NCBI GenBank assembly: GCA_027315345.1
Contig: DAHUYE010000038.1
Location: 1 to 57,120 of the forward strand
Source: Actinomycetota bacterium
GTDB taxonomy: Bacteria > Actinomycetota > Acidimicrobiia > Acidimicrobiales > JAJPHE01
Direction of reading: 5' to 3'
Length of the DNA: 57,120 bases
Below, one piece after another: positions 50,017-57,120 of the stretch (positions within the stretch are counted from its first letter, which is position 1; each line of letters opens with the position of its first letter). The translations under genes and the position numbers were made by a program. The notes beneath the pieces are model-generated. The model was not told the DNA's origin and ran no database searches. It was given only the letters and a program-made list of their open reading frames with translations.

Positions 50017-50868
50017 TCAGTGCAGGTCGGCCGACGGGACGGGGGCGGCCAGCGTCACGTCCAGAGCGAGGGTCAGGCACCGGCACCCCCCGCCCGCCTT
50101 CAGGAACTCCCCCACCGGGCAGACGGCCACCTCGAAGCCCCACGCCTCCAGCTGCCGGCCGACCCGGACCGGACAGGTCGGCATCACCACCCGCCGGCCG
50201 ACCACCACCGAGTTGGCGCAGAAGGCCAGAGCGTCGTCATCGTCCAGCACCAGGGGTTCGGGTACCAGCGCCTCCACCACCCTCCGGCCGTAACGGTCCC
50301 AGCCCAGCGGGGCGACTATCGCCCGGCGTTCGTCCAGGGGGCAGAAGGTGAGGTCGAGGTGGTACAGCCGCTCATCGGCCAGCTCGACCGAACGCACCGC
50401 CGCCCCGGTGAGGGCGGACAGGTAGGCGTGGCTGGCGGCGTCGGAACGGAAGCGGTAGCCGGCCAGGAGAACGTTGCCGAAGGGAAGGGCGTCACCGGCG
50501 CCTTCCTGACACACGTCCTCGGGCAGTTCGCTGATCTGGAAGCCCCGGGACCGGAACCAGGCGGCGTCGTGGCCGGTCTCCCCCTGACGCTCGGGATGGC
50601 GGAACCGGCTGGGCACGAACTGGTTGGCGTTGACCACTCCGGCGTTGGCGGTGAAGACCAGGTCGGGCACCTCGGCGGCCGGGGCCAGGATCTCTACTTC
50701 GGCCCCGGCCTCGACCAGGGCCGTCCGCAGGCCCTCCCACTGGGCTTGAGCGGCGTCGCGATCCACGGTGACCTCCCGGTGCATCCACGGGTTGATCTCG
50801 TAGAGCACTCCGAAGTAGCTGGGCGGGCACATGAGGTAGCGCCGGCCCCAACCCAGCGCCTCGTTCAC
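50017..50868 (-). CDS. Arginine dihydrolase/DDAH-like guanidino-modifying enzyme
   Basis: This 283-residue cytosolic enzyme belongs to the guanidino-modifying (pentein) superfamily. YEINPWM near the start, the substrate Asp region FTANAG, the catalytic His in YHLDLTF and the catalytic Cys in GGGCRC at the end are visible. Relatives include dimethylarginine hydrolase and the N-terminal domain of cyanobacterial AgrE/ArgZ, which converts arginine to ornithine, CO2 and ammonia. The upstream gene corresponds to the C-terminal domain of AgrE and putA stands before it, so arginine dihydrolase is the preferred reading. GTG at 50868 fits family starts and lies 31 nt after the upstream gene. Confidence 0.82.
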   Translation of the reverse strand: MNEALGWGRRYLMCPPSYFGVLYEINPWMHREVTVDRDAAQAQWEGLRTALVEAGAEVEILAPAAEVPDLVFTANAGVVNANQFVPSRFRHPERQGETGHDAAWFRSRGFQISELPEDVCQEGAGDALPFGNVLLAGYRFRSDAASHAYLSALTGAAVRSVELADERLYHLDLTFCPLDERRAIVAPLGWDRYGRRVVEALVPEPLVLDDDDALAFCANSVVVGRRVVMPTCPVRVGRQLEAWGFEVAVCPVGEFLKAGGGCRCLTLALDVTLAAPVPSADLH

Positions 50869-50899
50869 GGTTCGACCCGGTAGCTTCGGCCAACGGAGC

Positions 50900-52108
50900 T
50901 CAGCCGCACAACTCGCCCACCAGGTCGCGCAGGAACAGTCCGACATCGGTGACGATGCCGAGGGCCTGATGGCTGCCCCGATCGGCCAACTTGGTCACCA
51001 CCGCCTGGTTGATGTCCACGCAGTAGGTCTCCACCCCGGCCGGCAGCAGGTTCCCGGTGGCGATGGCGTGCAGGGTGGACGCCAGCATCAGGGCCACACT
51101 CACCCCGCCCAGGTGCGACCGCATGGCGTCGGCCGCCTCGACCATGTCGGTGACCACGTCGGGCAGCGGCCCGTCATCGCGCACCGACCCGGCCAGCACG
51201 AAGGGAACCTGGCGCCGGATGCACTCGTACATGACCCCGGAGGGGATGAAACCGTCCTCCACGGCGGCGGCTATCGAGCCCCGCCGACGCACCTCGTTGA
51301 TCACCCGCAAGTGGTTGGCGTGGCCGTGCTCGGTCGGAATGCCCTGTTGGACCGACACCCCCAGGGACGTGCCCAGCACGTTGGACTCGATGTCGTGGGT
51401 GGCAAATCCGTTCCCGGCGAAGAGCACGTCGACCCACCCTTCCCTCACCAGCCGGGCCACGTCCGGGGCCGCCCCGGTGTGGACCACGGCCGGACCGCAC
51501 ACGGCCAGGATGCGCCCGCCCCGGGCCCGGGCCGCCCCGATGCGCCGGGCCACCTCGGCCACCAGTAGGGCCTTGGGCTTTTCCGAACTGACCTCGGATG
51601 CCATGAACTCGAAGGGATTGGTGCCCCGGGGCCGGGATGGGGCCGCCACCTCGACGCCCTCCATGCCGATGACCACGGCGTCACCGACCCGGACCCGGTG
51701 CATGGGCACGGTCCGGGCCCGATGGTCGGAGAGGACGATGGCGCAGTCCATCTCCGGATTGTCCACCGGCACCCACCCGTCATCGGTCAGGACCCGGGTG
51801 TCGAGGTTGGTGCTGGAGTAGAAGCCGGCCGGGAGGACACCATCCTGGTCGCAGGCGGCCACCATGGCCGGCCGCAAGGCCACCCGGTTGGCGCCGTGGA
51901 CCTGGAGTTGCTCGAGCAGCCGATCCAGGGAGGCCCGGTCCGGGGAGGAGATCTCCACCCGGGCCCGGCTGGGGTCCCGGTTGGCCCGGCCTATCTCCAC
52001 ATCCACCACCCGGTAGTCCGCCCCGGCCTCGAGGATCAGGTCCAGGACCTTGGCCAGGATCAGGGAGTCGATGATGTGGCCCGACACTTCCACTATCTCT
52101 GTCTCCAC
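50900..52108 (-). CDS. LOR/SDH-type protein, probable ornithine cyclodeaminase
   Basis: This 402-residue protein matches the LOR/SDH (TIGR00300) family. An N-terminal small domain (METEIVEVSGHIIDS...) precedes a large domain with NAD-binding and conserved parts such as FAGNGFATHDIES, PTEHGHANHLR and EDGFIPSGVMYECI. In archaea this type acts as ornithine cyclodeaminase, forming proline, and in cyanobacteria it is the C-terminal half of AgrE. The GTG start has a strong Shine-Dalgarno (GAGGAGG, 7 nt away) and lies 9 nt after putA. The operon order implies arginine to ornithine to proline to glutamate. Confidence 0.85.
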   Translation of the reverse strand: METEIVEVSGHIIDSLILAKVLDLILEAGADYRVVDVEIGRANRDPSRARVEISSPDRASLDRLLEQLQVHGANRVALRPAMVAACDQDGVLPAGFYSSTNLDTRVLTDDGWVPVDNPEMDCAIVLSDHRARTVPMHRVRVGDAVVIGMEGVEVAAPSRPRGTNPFEFMASEVSSEKPKALLVAEVARRIGAARARGGRILAVCGPAVVHTGAAPDVARLVREGWVDVLFAGNGFATHDIESNVLGTSLGVSVQQGIPTEHGHANHLRVINEVRRRGSIAAAVEDGFIPSGVMYECIRRQVPFVLAGSVRDDGPLPDVVTDMVEAADAMRSHLGGVSVALMLASTLHAIATGNLLPAGVETYCVDINQAVVTKLADRGSHQALGIVTDVGLFLRDLVGELCG

Positions 52109-52117
52109 CCGGCCTCC

Positions 52118-55100
52118 TCAGCGCTCGTAGACGACGTTGCCGTAACGGTGCAGGCTCCGGCTGATGGACTGCTCCCGGAGCCAGCGGGGCAACTCGATGC
52201 GCCCATGCGAGCACATGGGCTCGTCCAGCGTGGTCAGACCGGCCCCGGCCGCGGCTGCCACCACCTCGGGTTCGGGGCGGCCCAGCAGCCGGAGCCGGGG
52301 TCGGGGGGTGGCGGGGTCCGCTCCCAGGGGCCGGATCCGCTCGGCCAGCGCCGCCCCGCTCTCCTCCACCACCTCGACCGGCCCGCTCCGCCGCCCGAAG
52401 CGGGATTGCCGCGATGCCGGTGTCGGCGCCGGCCCGCCCGGGGCCAGAGACAGCCGCAGCTCGGTGCCCGCCATGGCCGCCGCCGCCAGGGCCTTGGCCA
52501 CCTCCTCCTCGGCCACGCCGGCGCCGGCCCGGACCCAGATTCCGGGCTGGAAAGGCCGGTAGCGCAGGAGATTGGCCTCGCCCCGCAGGCCGGCCAGCTC
52601 CTGAGTCGTACCGAAGTGGCAGTCCCACCAGTGCCGGTAGGAGGCCTCGGCGTCAGCGACACCGACCGGGGCGGCATCCCACCAGCGGCGCAGCCCCAAC
52701 AGGTAGTTGGGCCCGCCGGCCTTGGCGGTCGGGCCCAGGCTGGACGCCTTCCAGCCCCCGAAGGGCTGGCGGCCGACCAGGGCGCCGGTGGTGGTCCGGT
52801 TCACGTAGAGGTTCCCCGCCTCGACGGCTTCCATCCACCGCTGGTGCTCGGTGGGATCGAGGGACTGGAGACCGGCCGTCAGCCCGAAGGCGACCCCGTT
52901 CTGCCAGGCGATGGCCTCGTCCAGATCCCGGGCCCGCATGACCCCGAGCACCGGTCCGAACCACTCGGTCAGATGCGCCCACGATCCCGGCCGGACCCCG
53001 ATCCGGACCCCGGGGGCCCACAGCCGGCGTCCGGCGTCGAGCAGCTGGGGCTCCACCAGCCAGGACTCCCCCGGATCCAGCCGGGTCAGGGCCCGCTCCA
53101 GGGCGGGGGTGAACGGCCCCACCAGAGGGCCGACCTCACTGGCCGGATCCGCGGCCGGACCGACCCTCAGGCTGCGGGTGGCGTCGGCCAGCTGGCGCAG
53201 GAAGGGGCTGTGATCGTGGACCGACGCCTCGACTATGGCCAGGCTGGCCGCCGAACACTTCTGGCCGGCATGGCCGAAGCCGGAGCGAACCAGATCCCGC
53301 ACGGCCTGATCGACGTCGGCGGTGGCCGTGACCACCATGGCGTTCTTGCCACTGGTCTCGGCCAGCAGCCGGCGGCCCGGGTCCCACTCCAGGAAACGGC
53401 GGGCCGTGTCGGCCGAGCCGGTGAGGATCACGCCATCCACCTCGGGGTGGGAGACCAGGCGGCGGCTGGCCTCCCCGTCCTCCAGGGCCAGCACCTGGAG
53501 GCAGTCCGGTCCGAGCCCGGCTCGGGAGAGCTGGGCCCCCAGCAGAACCGAGCACTCGGGGGCCTCCGGACTGGGCTTGAGGATGACGGCATTACCGGCG
53601 GCCAGGGCGGCCAGCACCCCGCCCGCCGGGATGGCGTAGGGGAAGTTCCAGGGTGGGGAGACGACCACCACGCCCAACGGGCGGCTGCCGACCTCCGCCT
53701 CCAGGGCCTGGAGCTCCTCGACACCCGCCGCATACCAGCGGGCGTAGTCGATGGCCTCGGAAACCTCCGGATCGGCCTCGGGGAAGGTCTTCCCGGCCTC
53801 CCGGGCCATCACGGTCACCGCCTCGCTCCGGCCGTCGACCATCTCCTCGGCCGCCGCCATCAGGACCCGGTGCCGCTCGGGAGCCGGGCGGCACTCCCAG
53901 ACCGGGGCCGCCTCCCGGGCCCGGGCCACCGCCGCCTCAACGACTTCCAGTCCGGCGCCGCCGCCGGGGCCGGTGGGTGGGGCGCCGGCGGTCGTGCGCA
54001 CCACCCCGCCCTCGGCCCGGCCGAGTGCGGCTCGAGCCCAGTCCCGGTGGGCCGGAAGGGTGAGGTCGGTGTCCGGCTGGTTGGTCCAGGACCCCGCGGG
54101 TCCGGGGGCAGCCGGCCCGGCGGCTACGTGGCGCTCCCGGACGGCGGCGGCGTGGCGCTGCCTGACGGCGTCCGTGAAGCGCCCGGCCTGCTCCTCCCAC
54201 TCCGGCCCGCCCGGGCGCAGGTCCAGGGCATGGCGCAGGAATCCATCCGGGGTGGCGTTCTCGTCCAGGCGCCGGGCCAGGTAGGCCAGGGCATTGCGAA
54301 AGTCGGCCCGGGTGGTGGCCGGCACGTAGAGCAGCAGCCGGCCGGTGCGTTCGATGACGGCGGCAGCCTGGGCATCGGCCATGCCGGCCAGCATCTCGAT
54401 GTCGATATCGACCCCGGCCACTTCGGCCAAAACCAGGGCGAAGGCCACGTCGAAGAGATTGTGCGAAGCCACCCCGACCTTGACGGTGCCCTCGGCGGCA
54501 GCGCCCACCAGCCTCTCCAACAACGCCTTGTAGGAGGCGTCGGTGGCGGGCTTGTCCGCGTAGGTGGGGGGCGGCCAGCCGTGTAGCTCGGCCTCGACCG
54601 TCTCCATGGCCAGGTTGGCCCCCTTGACCAACCGGATTCGCACCGGGGCGCCCCCGGCCGCCAGACGCTGACGGGCCCAGACCAGGATTCGGTCCAGGGC
54701 GGCATGGCTGTCAGGGAGGTAGGCCTGGAGGGCGACGCCGGCGGCCAGCCCGACGAATTCGCTCTCGCCCAGCACGCCGGTGAAGACGGCCACGGTGAGG
54801 TCGAGGTCCCGGTGCTCCTCCATGTCGAGGTTGACCAGCTTGGGCGGGTCGGAGGCCAGCGCCCGGCGGTAGAGCCGGCGCATCGGGACCGCAGCCCGTT
54901 CCACCGACCCGTCGAAATCGACCAGGGAGATGCCGGCCGCCACCGAGGAAACCTTGACCGACACGCAGTCGACGTCATCACGCTCCAGCAGCGCCTCCAC
55001 CGCCGCCACCCGCCGGCGGGCTTCCTCGTGACCCAGGATGGCCTCGCCCAAGAGGTTGAGATTGGGCCGCTTCCCGGCGGCGGCCAGCCGGGCCAGGCTC

Positions 55101-55501
55101 CGCCCGAGAGGCCGGGGCTCAGCCGGGTAGACCAGACCGGCCGTCTCCCGGCGCAACCGCCCCGACACCAGGGCGTCCACCGGGCCCGGGGCGATGCGGG
55201 CGGTGAGGCCGGCCAGTCGGAGCAGGGCCCGGTCCGGCCCGGAAACCCCCGGCAGTTCCGAGCCGGCCAGGTCGGCCAGGGCCCGGCCCGCCACCGGGGC
55301 GGATACGGGCCGGAGGACCCGATCGGCCAGCGAGAAGACCAGACGGGTGCCGCCCGGGCTGCCGAGAAGGCGCTGCAGCCGGGCCAGCCGGCGATGCTGG
55401 CGGGGGCTGGTCAGGGACCGGGCCCGCTCCGTCAACTGGGCGGCCAGTTCCAGGGACCGGTCGAGGAGTTCCTGGTCGGAGCAGCTCCAGGGCGGCGGCA
55501 C
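52118..55501 (-). CDS. putA: Bifunctional proline dehydrogenase / P5C dehydrogenase
   Basis: This 1,127-residue enzyme has a proline dehydrogenase barrel (about 60-430, with YLPDSHAALDRILVWARQ and RIRLVKGANLAME). An aldehyde dehydrogenase part follows (about 510-990) with the Glu in LAETSGKN and the catalytic Cys in GHAGQKCSAASL. A C-terminal segment of about 120 residues ends it. There is no N-terminal DNA-binding ribbon-helix-helix, so it is not an autoregulator. It oxidises proline to glutamate with FAD and NAD+, channelling the semialdehyde inside the protein. GTG at 55501 is the start. It leads the arginine-proline operon. Confidence 0.95.
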   Translation of the reverse strand: MPPPWSCSDQELLDRSLELAAQLTERARSLTSPRQHRRLARLQRLLGSPGGTRLVFSLADRVLRPVSAPVAGRALADLAGSELPGVSGPDRALLRLAGLTARIAPGPVDALVSGRLRRETAGLVYPAEPRPLGRSLARLAAAGKRPNLNLLGEAILGHEEARRRVAAVEALLERDDVDCVSVKVSSVAAGISLVDFDGSVERAAVPMRRLYRRALASDPPKLVNLDMEEHRDLDLTVAVFTGVLGESEFVGLAAGVALQAYLPDSHAALDRILVWARQRLAAGGAPVRIRLVKGANLAMETVEAELHGWPPPTYADKPATDASYKALLERLVGAAAEGTVKVGVASHNLFDVAFALVLAEVAGVDIDIEMLAGMADAQAAAVIERTGRLLLYVPATTRADFRNALAYLARRLDENATPDGFLRHALDLRPGGPEWEEQAGRFTDAVRQRHAAAVRERHVAAGPAAPGPAGSWTNQPDTDLTLPAHRDWARAALGRAEGGVVRTTAGAPPTGPGGGAGLEVVEAAVARAREAAPVWECRPAPERHRVLMAAAEEMVDGRSEAVTVMAREAGKTFPEADPEVSEAIDYARWYAAGVEELQALEAEVGSRPLGVVVVSPPWNFPYAIPAGGVLAALAAGNAVILKPSPEAPECSVLLGAQLSRAGLGPDCLQVLALEDGEASRRLVSHPEVDGVILTGSADTARRFLEWDPGRRLLAETSGKNAMVVTATADVDQAVRDLVRSGFGHAGQKCSAASLAIVEASVHDHSPFLRQLADATRSLRVGPAADPASEVGPLVGPFTPALERALTRLDPGESWLVEPQLLDAGRRLWAPGVRIGVRPGSWAHLTEWFGPVLGVMRARDLDEAIAWQNGVAFGLTAGLQSLDPTEHQRWMEAVEAGNLYVNRTTTGALVGRQPFGGWKASSLGPTAKAGGPNYLLGLRRWWDAAPVGVADAEASYRHWWDCHFGTTQELAGLRGEANLLRYRPFQPGIWVRAGAGVAEEEVAKALAAAAMAGTELRLSLAPGGPAPTPASRQSRFGRRSGPVEVVEESGAALAERIRPLGADPATPRPRLRLLGRPEPEVVAAAAGAGLTTLDEPMCSHGRIELPRWLREQSISRSLHRYGNVVYER

Positions 55502-55529
55502 TGGACCTATTACAGCGCCGCCCGGCCGC

Positions 55530-55697
55530 CTAACGGCGGGGGGTGAGGAGGAACAGGGGTGGGTCGGCCCGGCGGACCTGGCAGCGCCAGACCTCGCCCC
55601 CCAGGCGGATGTCGTAGTCCCGGCCCGGTACGCGCACGGCCACCACCTCGGGAACGATGGGAGTCCCGGGCTTGGCCCGGGGTTCGGTGGCGGCCAT
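55530..55697 (-). CDS. 55-residue hypothetical protein upstream of putA
   Basis: The frame reads MAATEPRAKPGTPIVPEVVA, then VRVPGRDYDIRLGGEVWRC and a short end PLFLLTPRR. It looks like a small beta-rich protein, and one Cys is present. It is on the same strand as putA with a 28-nt gap, so it may be the first gene of that operon. No family is recognised. Confidence 0.5.
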   Translation of the reverse strand: MAATEPRAKPGTPIVPEVVAVRVPGRDYDIRLGGEVWRCQVRRADPPLFLLTPRR

Positions 55698-55753
55698 GGG
55701 GCCAGTGTGCAGCAGGGCTGTGACAGCGGGGTGGATACCGGTCGGGCGCCGGC

Positions 55754-56290
55754 TTACCCAGCCTGATCAGGGGCCGCCGGGCGCTCCCGGGTGACGATGG
55801 GGCTGATCCGGCCGCTTTCGACGTCGAAAACCAGACCGCTGACGGCGTTGATCAGGGAAAGATAGGGCTGGGCCAGGAGGTGGTCGACATCTTCCCGCAG
55901 GGCCGCCTCGTGATCATCGATGGGCAGGAAGCCCAGGTCGGCGCCGGTGCGGTTCCGCAGTTCCTGGTCGGTGACCCCGGTCAGACCGCACTTGGTGTGC
56001 TGCATGACCACCACCGTCCTGACCCCCAGGACGTGGGTGGACAGGGCCAGGCTGCGCAGGACGTCCTCGGTGACCCGGCCCCCGGCGTTGCGCAGGACAT
56101 GGGCCTCCCCCAGCTTCAGACCCAGCACCGCGAAGACATCTATCCGTGCGTCCATACACGTGACCACGGCCAGCCGGCGGCGGGGCCGGGGGCTGGCGGT
56201 CGCCCCGTCGTCCGGGCGGGCGGCGGCGTAAGCGGCGTTGGCCTCCAAGAGGCGGTCCAACTCGCTGACCTGCTGAGGGGGTGATGTCAC
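55754..56290 (-). CDS. Beta-class carbonic anhydrase
   Basis: This 178-residue cytosolic enzyme interconverts CO2 and bicarbonate. The zinc ligands are Cys in TCMDAR, followed by its Asp-Arg dyad, and His and Cys in QHTKCG. The RNAGG segment is the typical second motif. Length and motifs fit the small beta-CA type found in actinobacteria (Rv1284-like). The GTG shares one base with the DoxX stop (TAGTG), so the two are coupled. Ammonia and CO2 release by the arginine route nearby could use it, but this is speculation. Confidence 0.92.
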   Translation of the reverse strand: MTSPPQQVSELDRLLEANAAYAAARPDDGATASPRPRRRLAVVTCMDARIDVFAVLGLKLGEAHVLRNAGGRVTEDVLRSLALSTHVLGVRTVVVMQHTKCGLTGVTDQELRNRTGADLGFLPIDDHEAALREDVDHLLAQPYLSLINAVSGLVFDVESGRISPIVTRERPAAPDQAG

Positions 56291-56727
56291 TAGGAGGAGG
56301 CCTTGGCGGCCCGGCGTTGGCCCCGGCGGCGCCGGCGCCTGCTCTTGGGCTGCATGGCCGCCATCAACAGGCCGCCCAGGATGGCCGCGTTCTTGAGGAA
56401 GTGGGTGCGCTGCTGCATCGCCTTCTGGGGCTCCTCTTCCTCCCAGAAGCGGTGGCCGGCCGCGGTGGTGGGCACGATCGACCCGGCCAGGACCAGGGCC
56501 GACAGACGGGGCAGGCGGCCCAGGACCATCATCGACCCGGCCGCCAGCTGGACGCCGGCGTTGAGCTGGACCATCTGGACCCGCTCCAGGGGCAGGGTTT
56601 CACCCAGCTTGTCCAGTACCGGCCCGGCCGCCTTGGCCTTGGGCTCCGGGTTACGAAGGGCGTCAACCCCGCTGTAGACGAAGATCGAGGCCAGTAGCGG
56701 CCGGCTGAGGGTTCGAACCGGGTTCAT
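56290..56727 (-). CDS. DoxX family membrane protein
   Basis: This 145-residue protein has four hydrophobic segments, starting LLASIFVYSGVDALRNP, as in actinobacterial DoxX proteins. The C-terminus is very basic (SRRRRRRGQRRAAK). DoxX proteins act in the membrane in redox-related complexes, with function largely unclear. It is followed with a 1-nt overlap by the carbonic anhydrase gene. Confidence 0.85.
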   Translation of the reverse strand: MNPVRTLSRPLLASIFVYSGVDALRNPEPKAKAAGPVLDKLGETLPLERVQMVQLNAGVQLAAGSMMVLGRLPRLSALVLAGSIVPTTAAGHRFWEEEEPQKAMQQRTHFLKNAAILGGLLMAAMQPKSRRRRRRGQRRAAKASS

Positions 56728-56890
56728 AGGGGGAACGTACCCGCCTGGCGGCTCCCTGTAACGAGCCGGCCACCACTGACAGTCACCGGCGGGGAAAGAC
56801 CCAGGCGTAAGATGGAGGATCGTCGATGACCGCCCCCCAGGTGGCCGGAGTCACAGCGGCACGGGCGCCAAACCGGGTAGAACTGGCGTG

Positions 56891-57028
56891 GTGAGCCTCC
56901 GACCCAGCCCGAGCCGGCGCCCCCGCCGTCGCCTGGCGATGGCGGCCCTCGGCATCCTGGACGAGATAGCCGACGGTGCCCCCCTCCTCTGCGGCTGCGA
57001 GGAGCCCGGCTGCCCGGCCTGCGACTAG
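56891..57028 (+). CDS. 45-residue Cys-rich ORF
   Basis: The frame reads VSLRPSPSRRPRRRLAMAAL, then ILDEIADGAPLL and ends in CGCEEPGCPACD with four Cys in ten residues. This resembles a small metal-binding knuckle. GTG at 56891 has only a weak ribosome-binding site, and no family is recognised. Its stop overlaps the stop of the convergent gene at 57025. The 160 nt before it (56728-56890) hold nothing clear. Confidence 0.4.
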   Translation: MSLRPSPSRRPRRRLAMAALGILDEIADGAPLLCGCEEPGCPACD

Positions 57029-57120
57029 GCCGGCTGCTCCGCCGCCAGTAGGCGCACCATCCTGGGCCCGACCAGAGCCACCACCCCCAGCTGGAGGCCG
57101 CCGGCCACGAAAAAGGGAAC
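57025..57120 (-). CDS. 3' end of a probable membrane transporter
   Basis: The last 31 codons read VPFFVAGGLQLGVVALVGPR and end in MVRLLAAEQPA. It is a hydrophobic helix followed by a short charged tail, which looks like the final helix of an MFS-type transporter. The 5' part lies outside the window, so the family cannot be confirmed. Confidence 0.5.
   Translation of the reverse strand, partial: VPFFVAGGLQLGVVALVGPRMVRLLAAEQPA

Noticed and set aside
51698-54586. Long open frame on the plus strand opposite putA and the LOR/SDH gene
   Set aside because: The opposite strand encodes enzymes with intact motifs, and this frame has the low-complexity composition of an antisense shadow.

Overview
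The window is about 57 kb of high-GC DNA from a Gram-positive-type actinobacterium. The signs are GTG/TTG starts, many 1-8 nt overlaps between genes, a MarP-like protease, a three-cassette EccC-type ATPase, an LCP cell-wall enzyme and an actinobacterial PutA. A sedolisin (S53) protease and the branched-chain-type ABC operon with a fused permease-ATPase would fit an acid-tolerant soil or freshwater lineage such as Acidimicrobiia, but that placement is inference. No prophage, insertion sequence or CRISPR array was seen. There are two tRNA genes, tRNA-Arg(ACG) and tRNA-Ser(GCT).

Layout. Positions 1-6,200 hold a GH15 sugar hydrolase (partial), a pyrophosphatase coupled to a GGDEF-EAL protein, a MarP-like protease, an RDD protein, an MFS transporter and a 51-residue hydrophobic protein. 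Positions 6,488-17,050 hold an isolated EccC-like ATPase, two membrane proteins (one GT-C type), an SNF2 helicase with a coupled 98-residue partner, and a secreted SGNH hydrolase. Positions 17,108-23,909 form a Liv-type ABC operon led by an alpha/beta hydrolase. It is divergent from a TetR gene and two near-identical operators lie between them. Positions 23,998-30,525 hold an LCP protein, an MBL hydrolase, tRNA-Arg, a large sensor GGDEF-EAL and a DedA protein.

The most interesting region is 30,640-39,325. A histidine kinase and OmpR-type regulator precede a tightly overlapping operon: two small membrane-anchored proteins, an ApbE flavin transferase, a ferric-reductase-like haem membrane protein, a NuoF-like flavoprotein and a CxxHxxC ferredoxin. 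Together these could carry electrons from cytosolic NAD(P)H or ferredoxin across the membrane to covalently bound flavin outside. No FMN_bind domain is present. Instead both small proteins end in the same heptapeptide HATTGAS, written with different codons, which resembles an ApbE target motif. A shared palindrome TGAGA-N4-TCTCA occurs at three promoters and is a good candidate operator for the regulator. A single cell-wall-binding repeat fragment and an HtrA-like protease follow.

Positions 39,343-49,964 hold a GT51 transglycosylase with unusual active-site residues, a sedolisin with a PE_PGRS-like glycine tail, a VOC protein, tRNA-Ser, a CPA2 antiporter with UspA-like tail, a Ski2-like helicase and the remains of a GAF-GGDEF-EAL gene. 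Positions 50,017-55,697 encode an apparent arginine-to-glutamate route: an arginine dihydrolase-like enzyme, a LOR/SDH-type ornithine cyclodeaminase and PutA, corresponding to a split version of cyanobacterial AgrE/ArgZ plus PutA. The window ends with a beta-carbonic anhydrase, a DoxX protein, a Cys-rich small ORF and the 3' end of a probable transporter.
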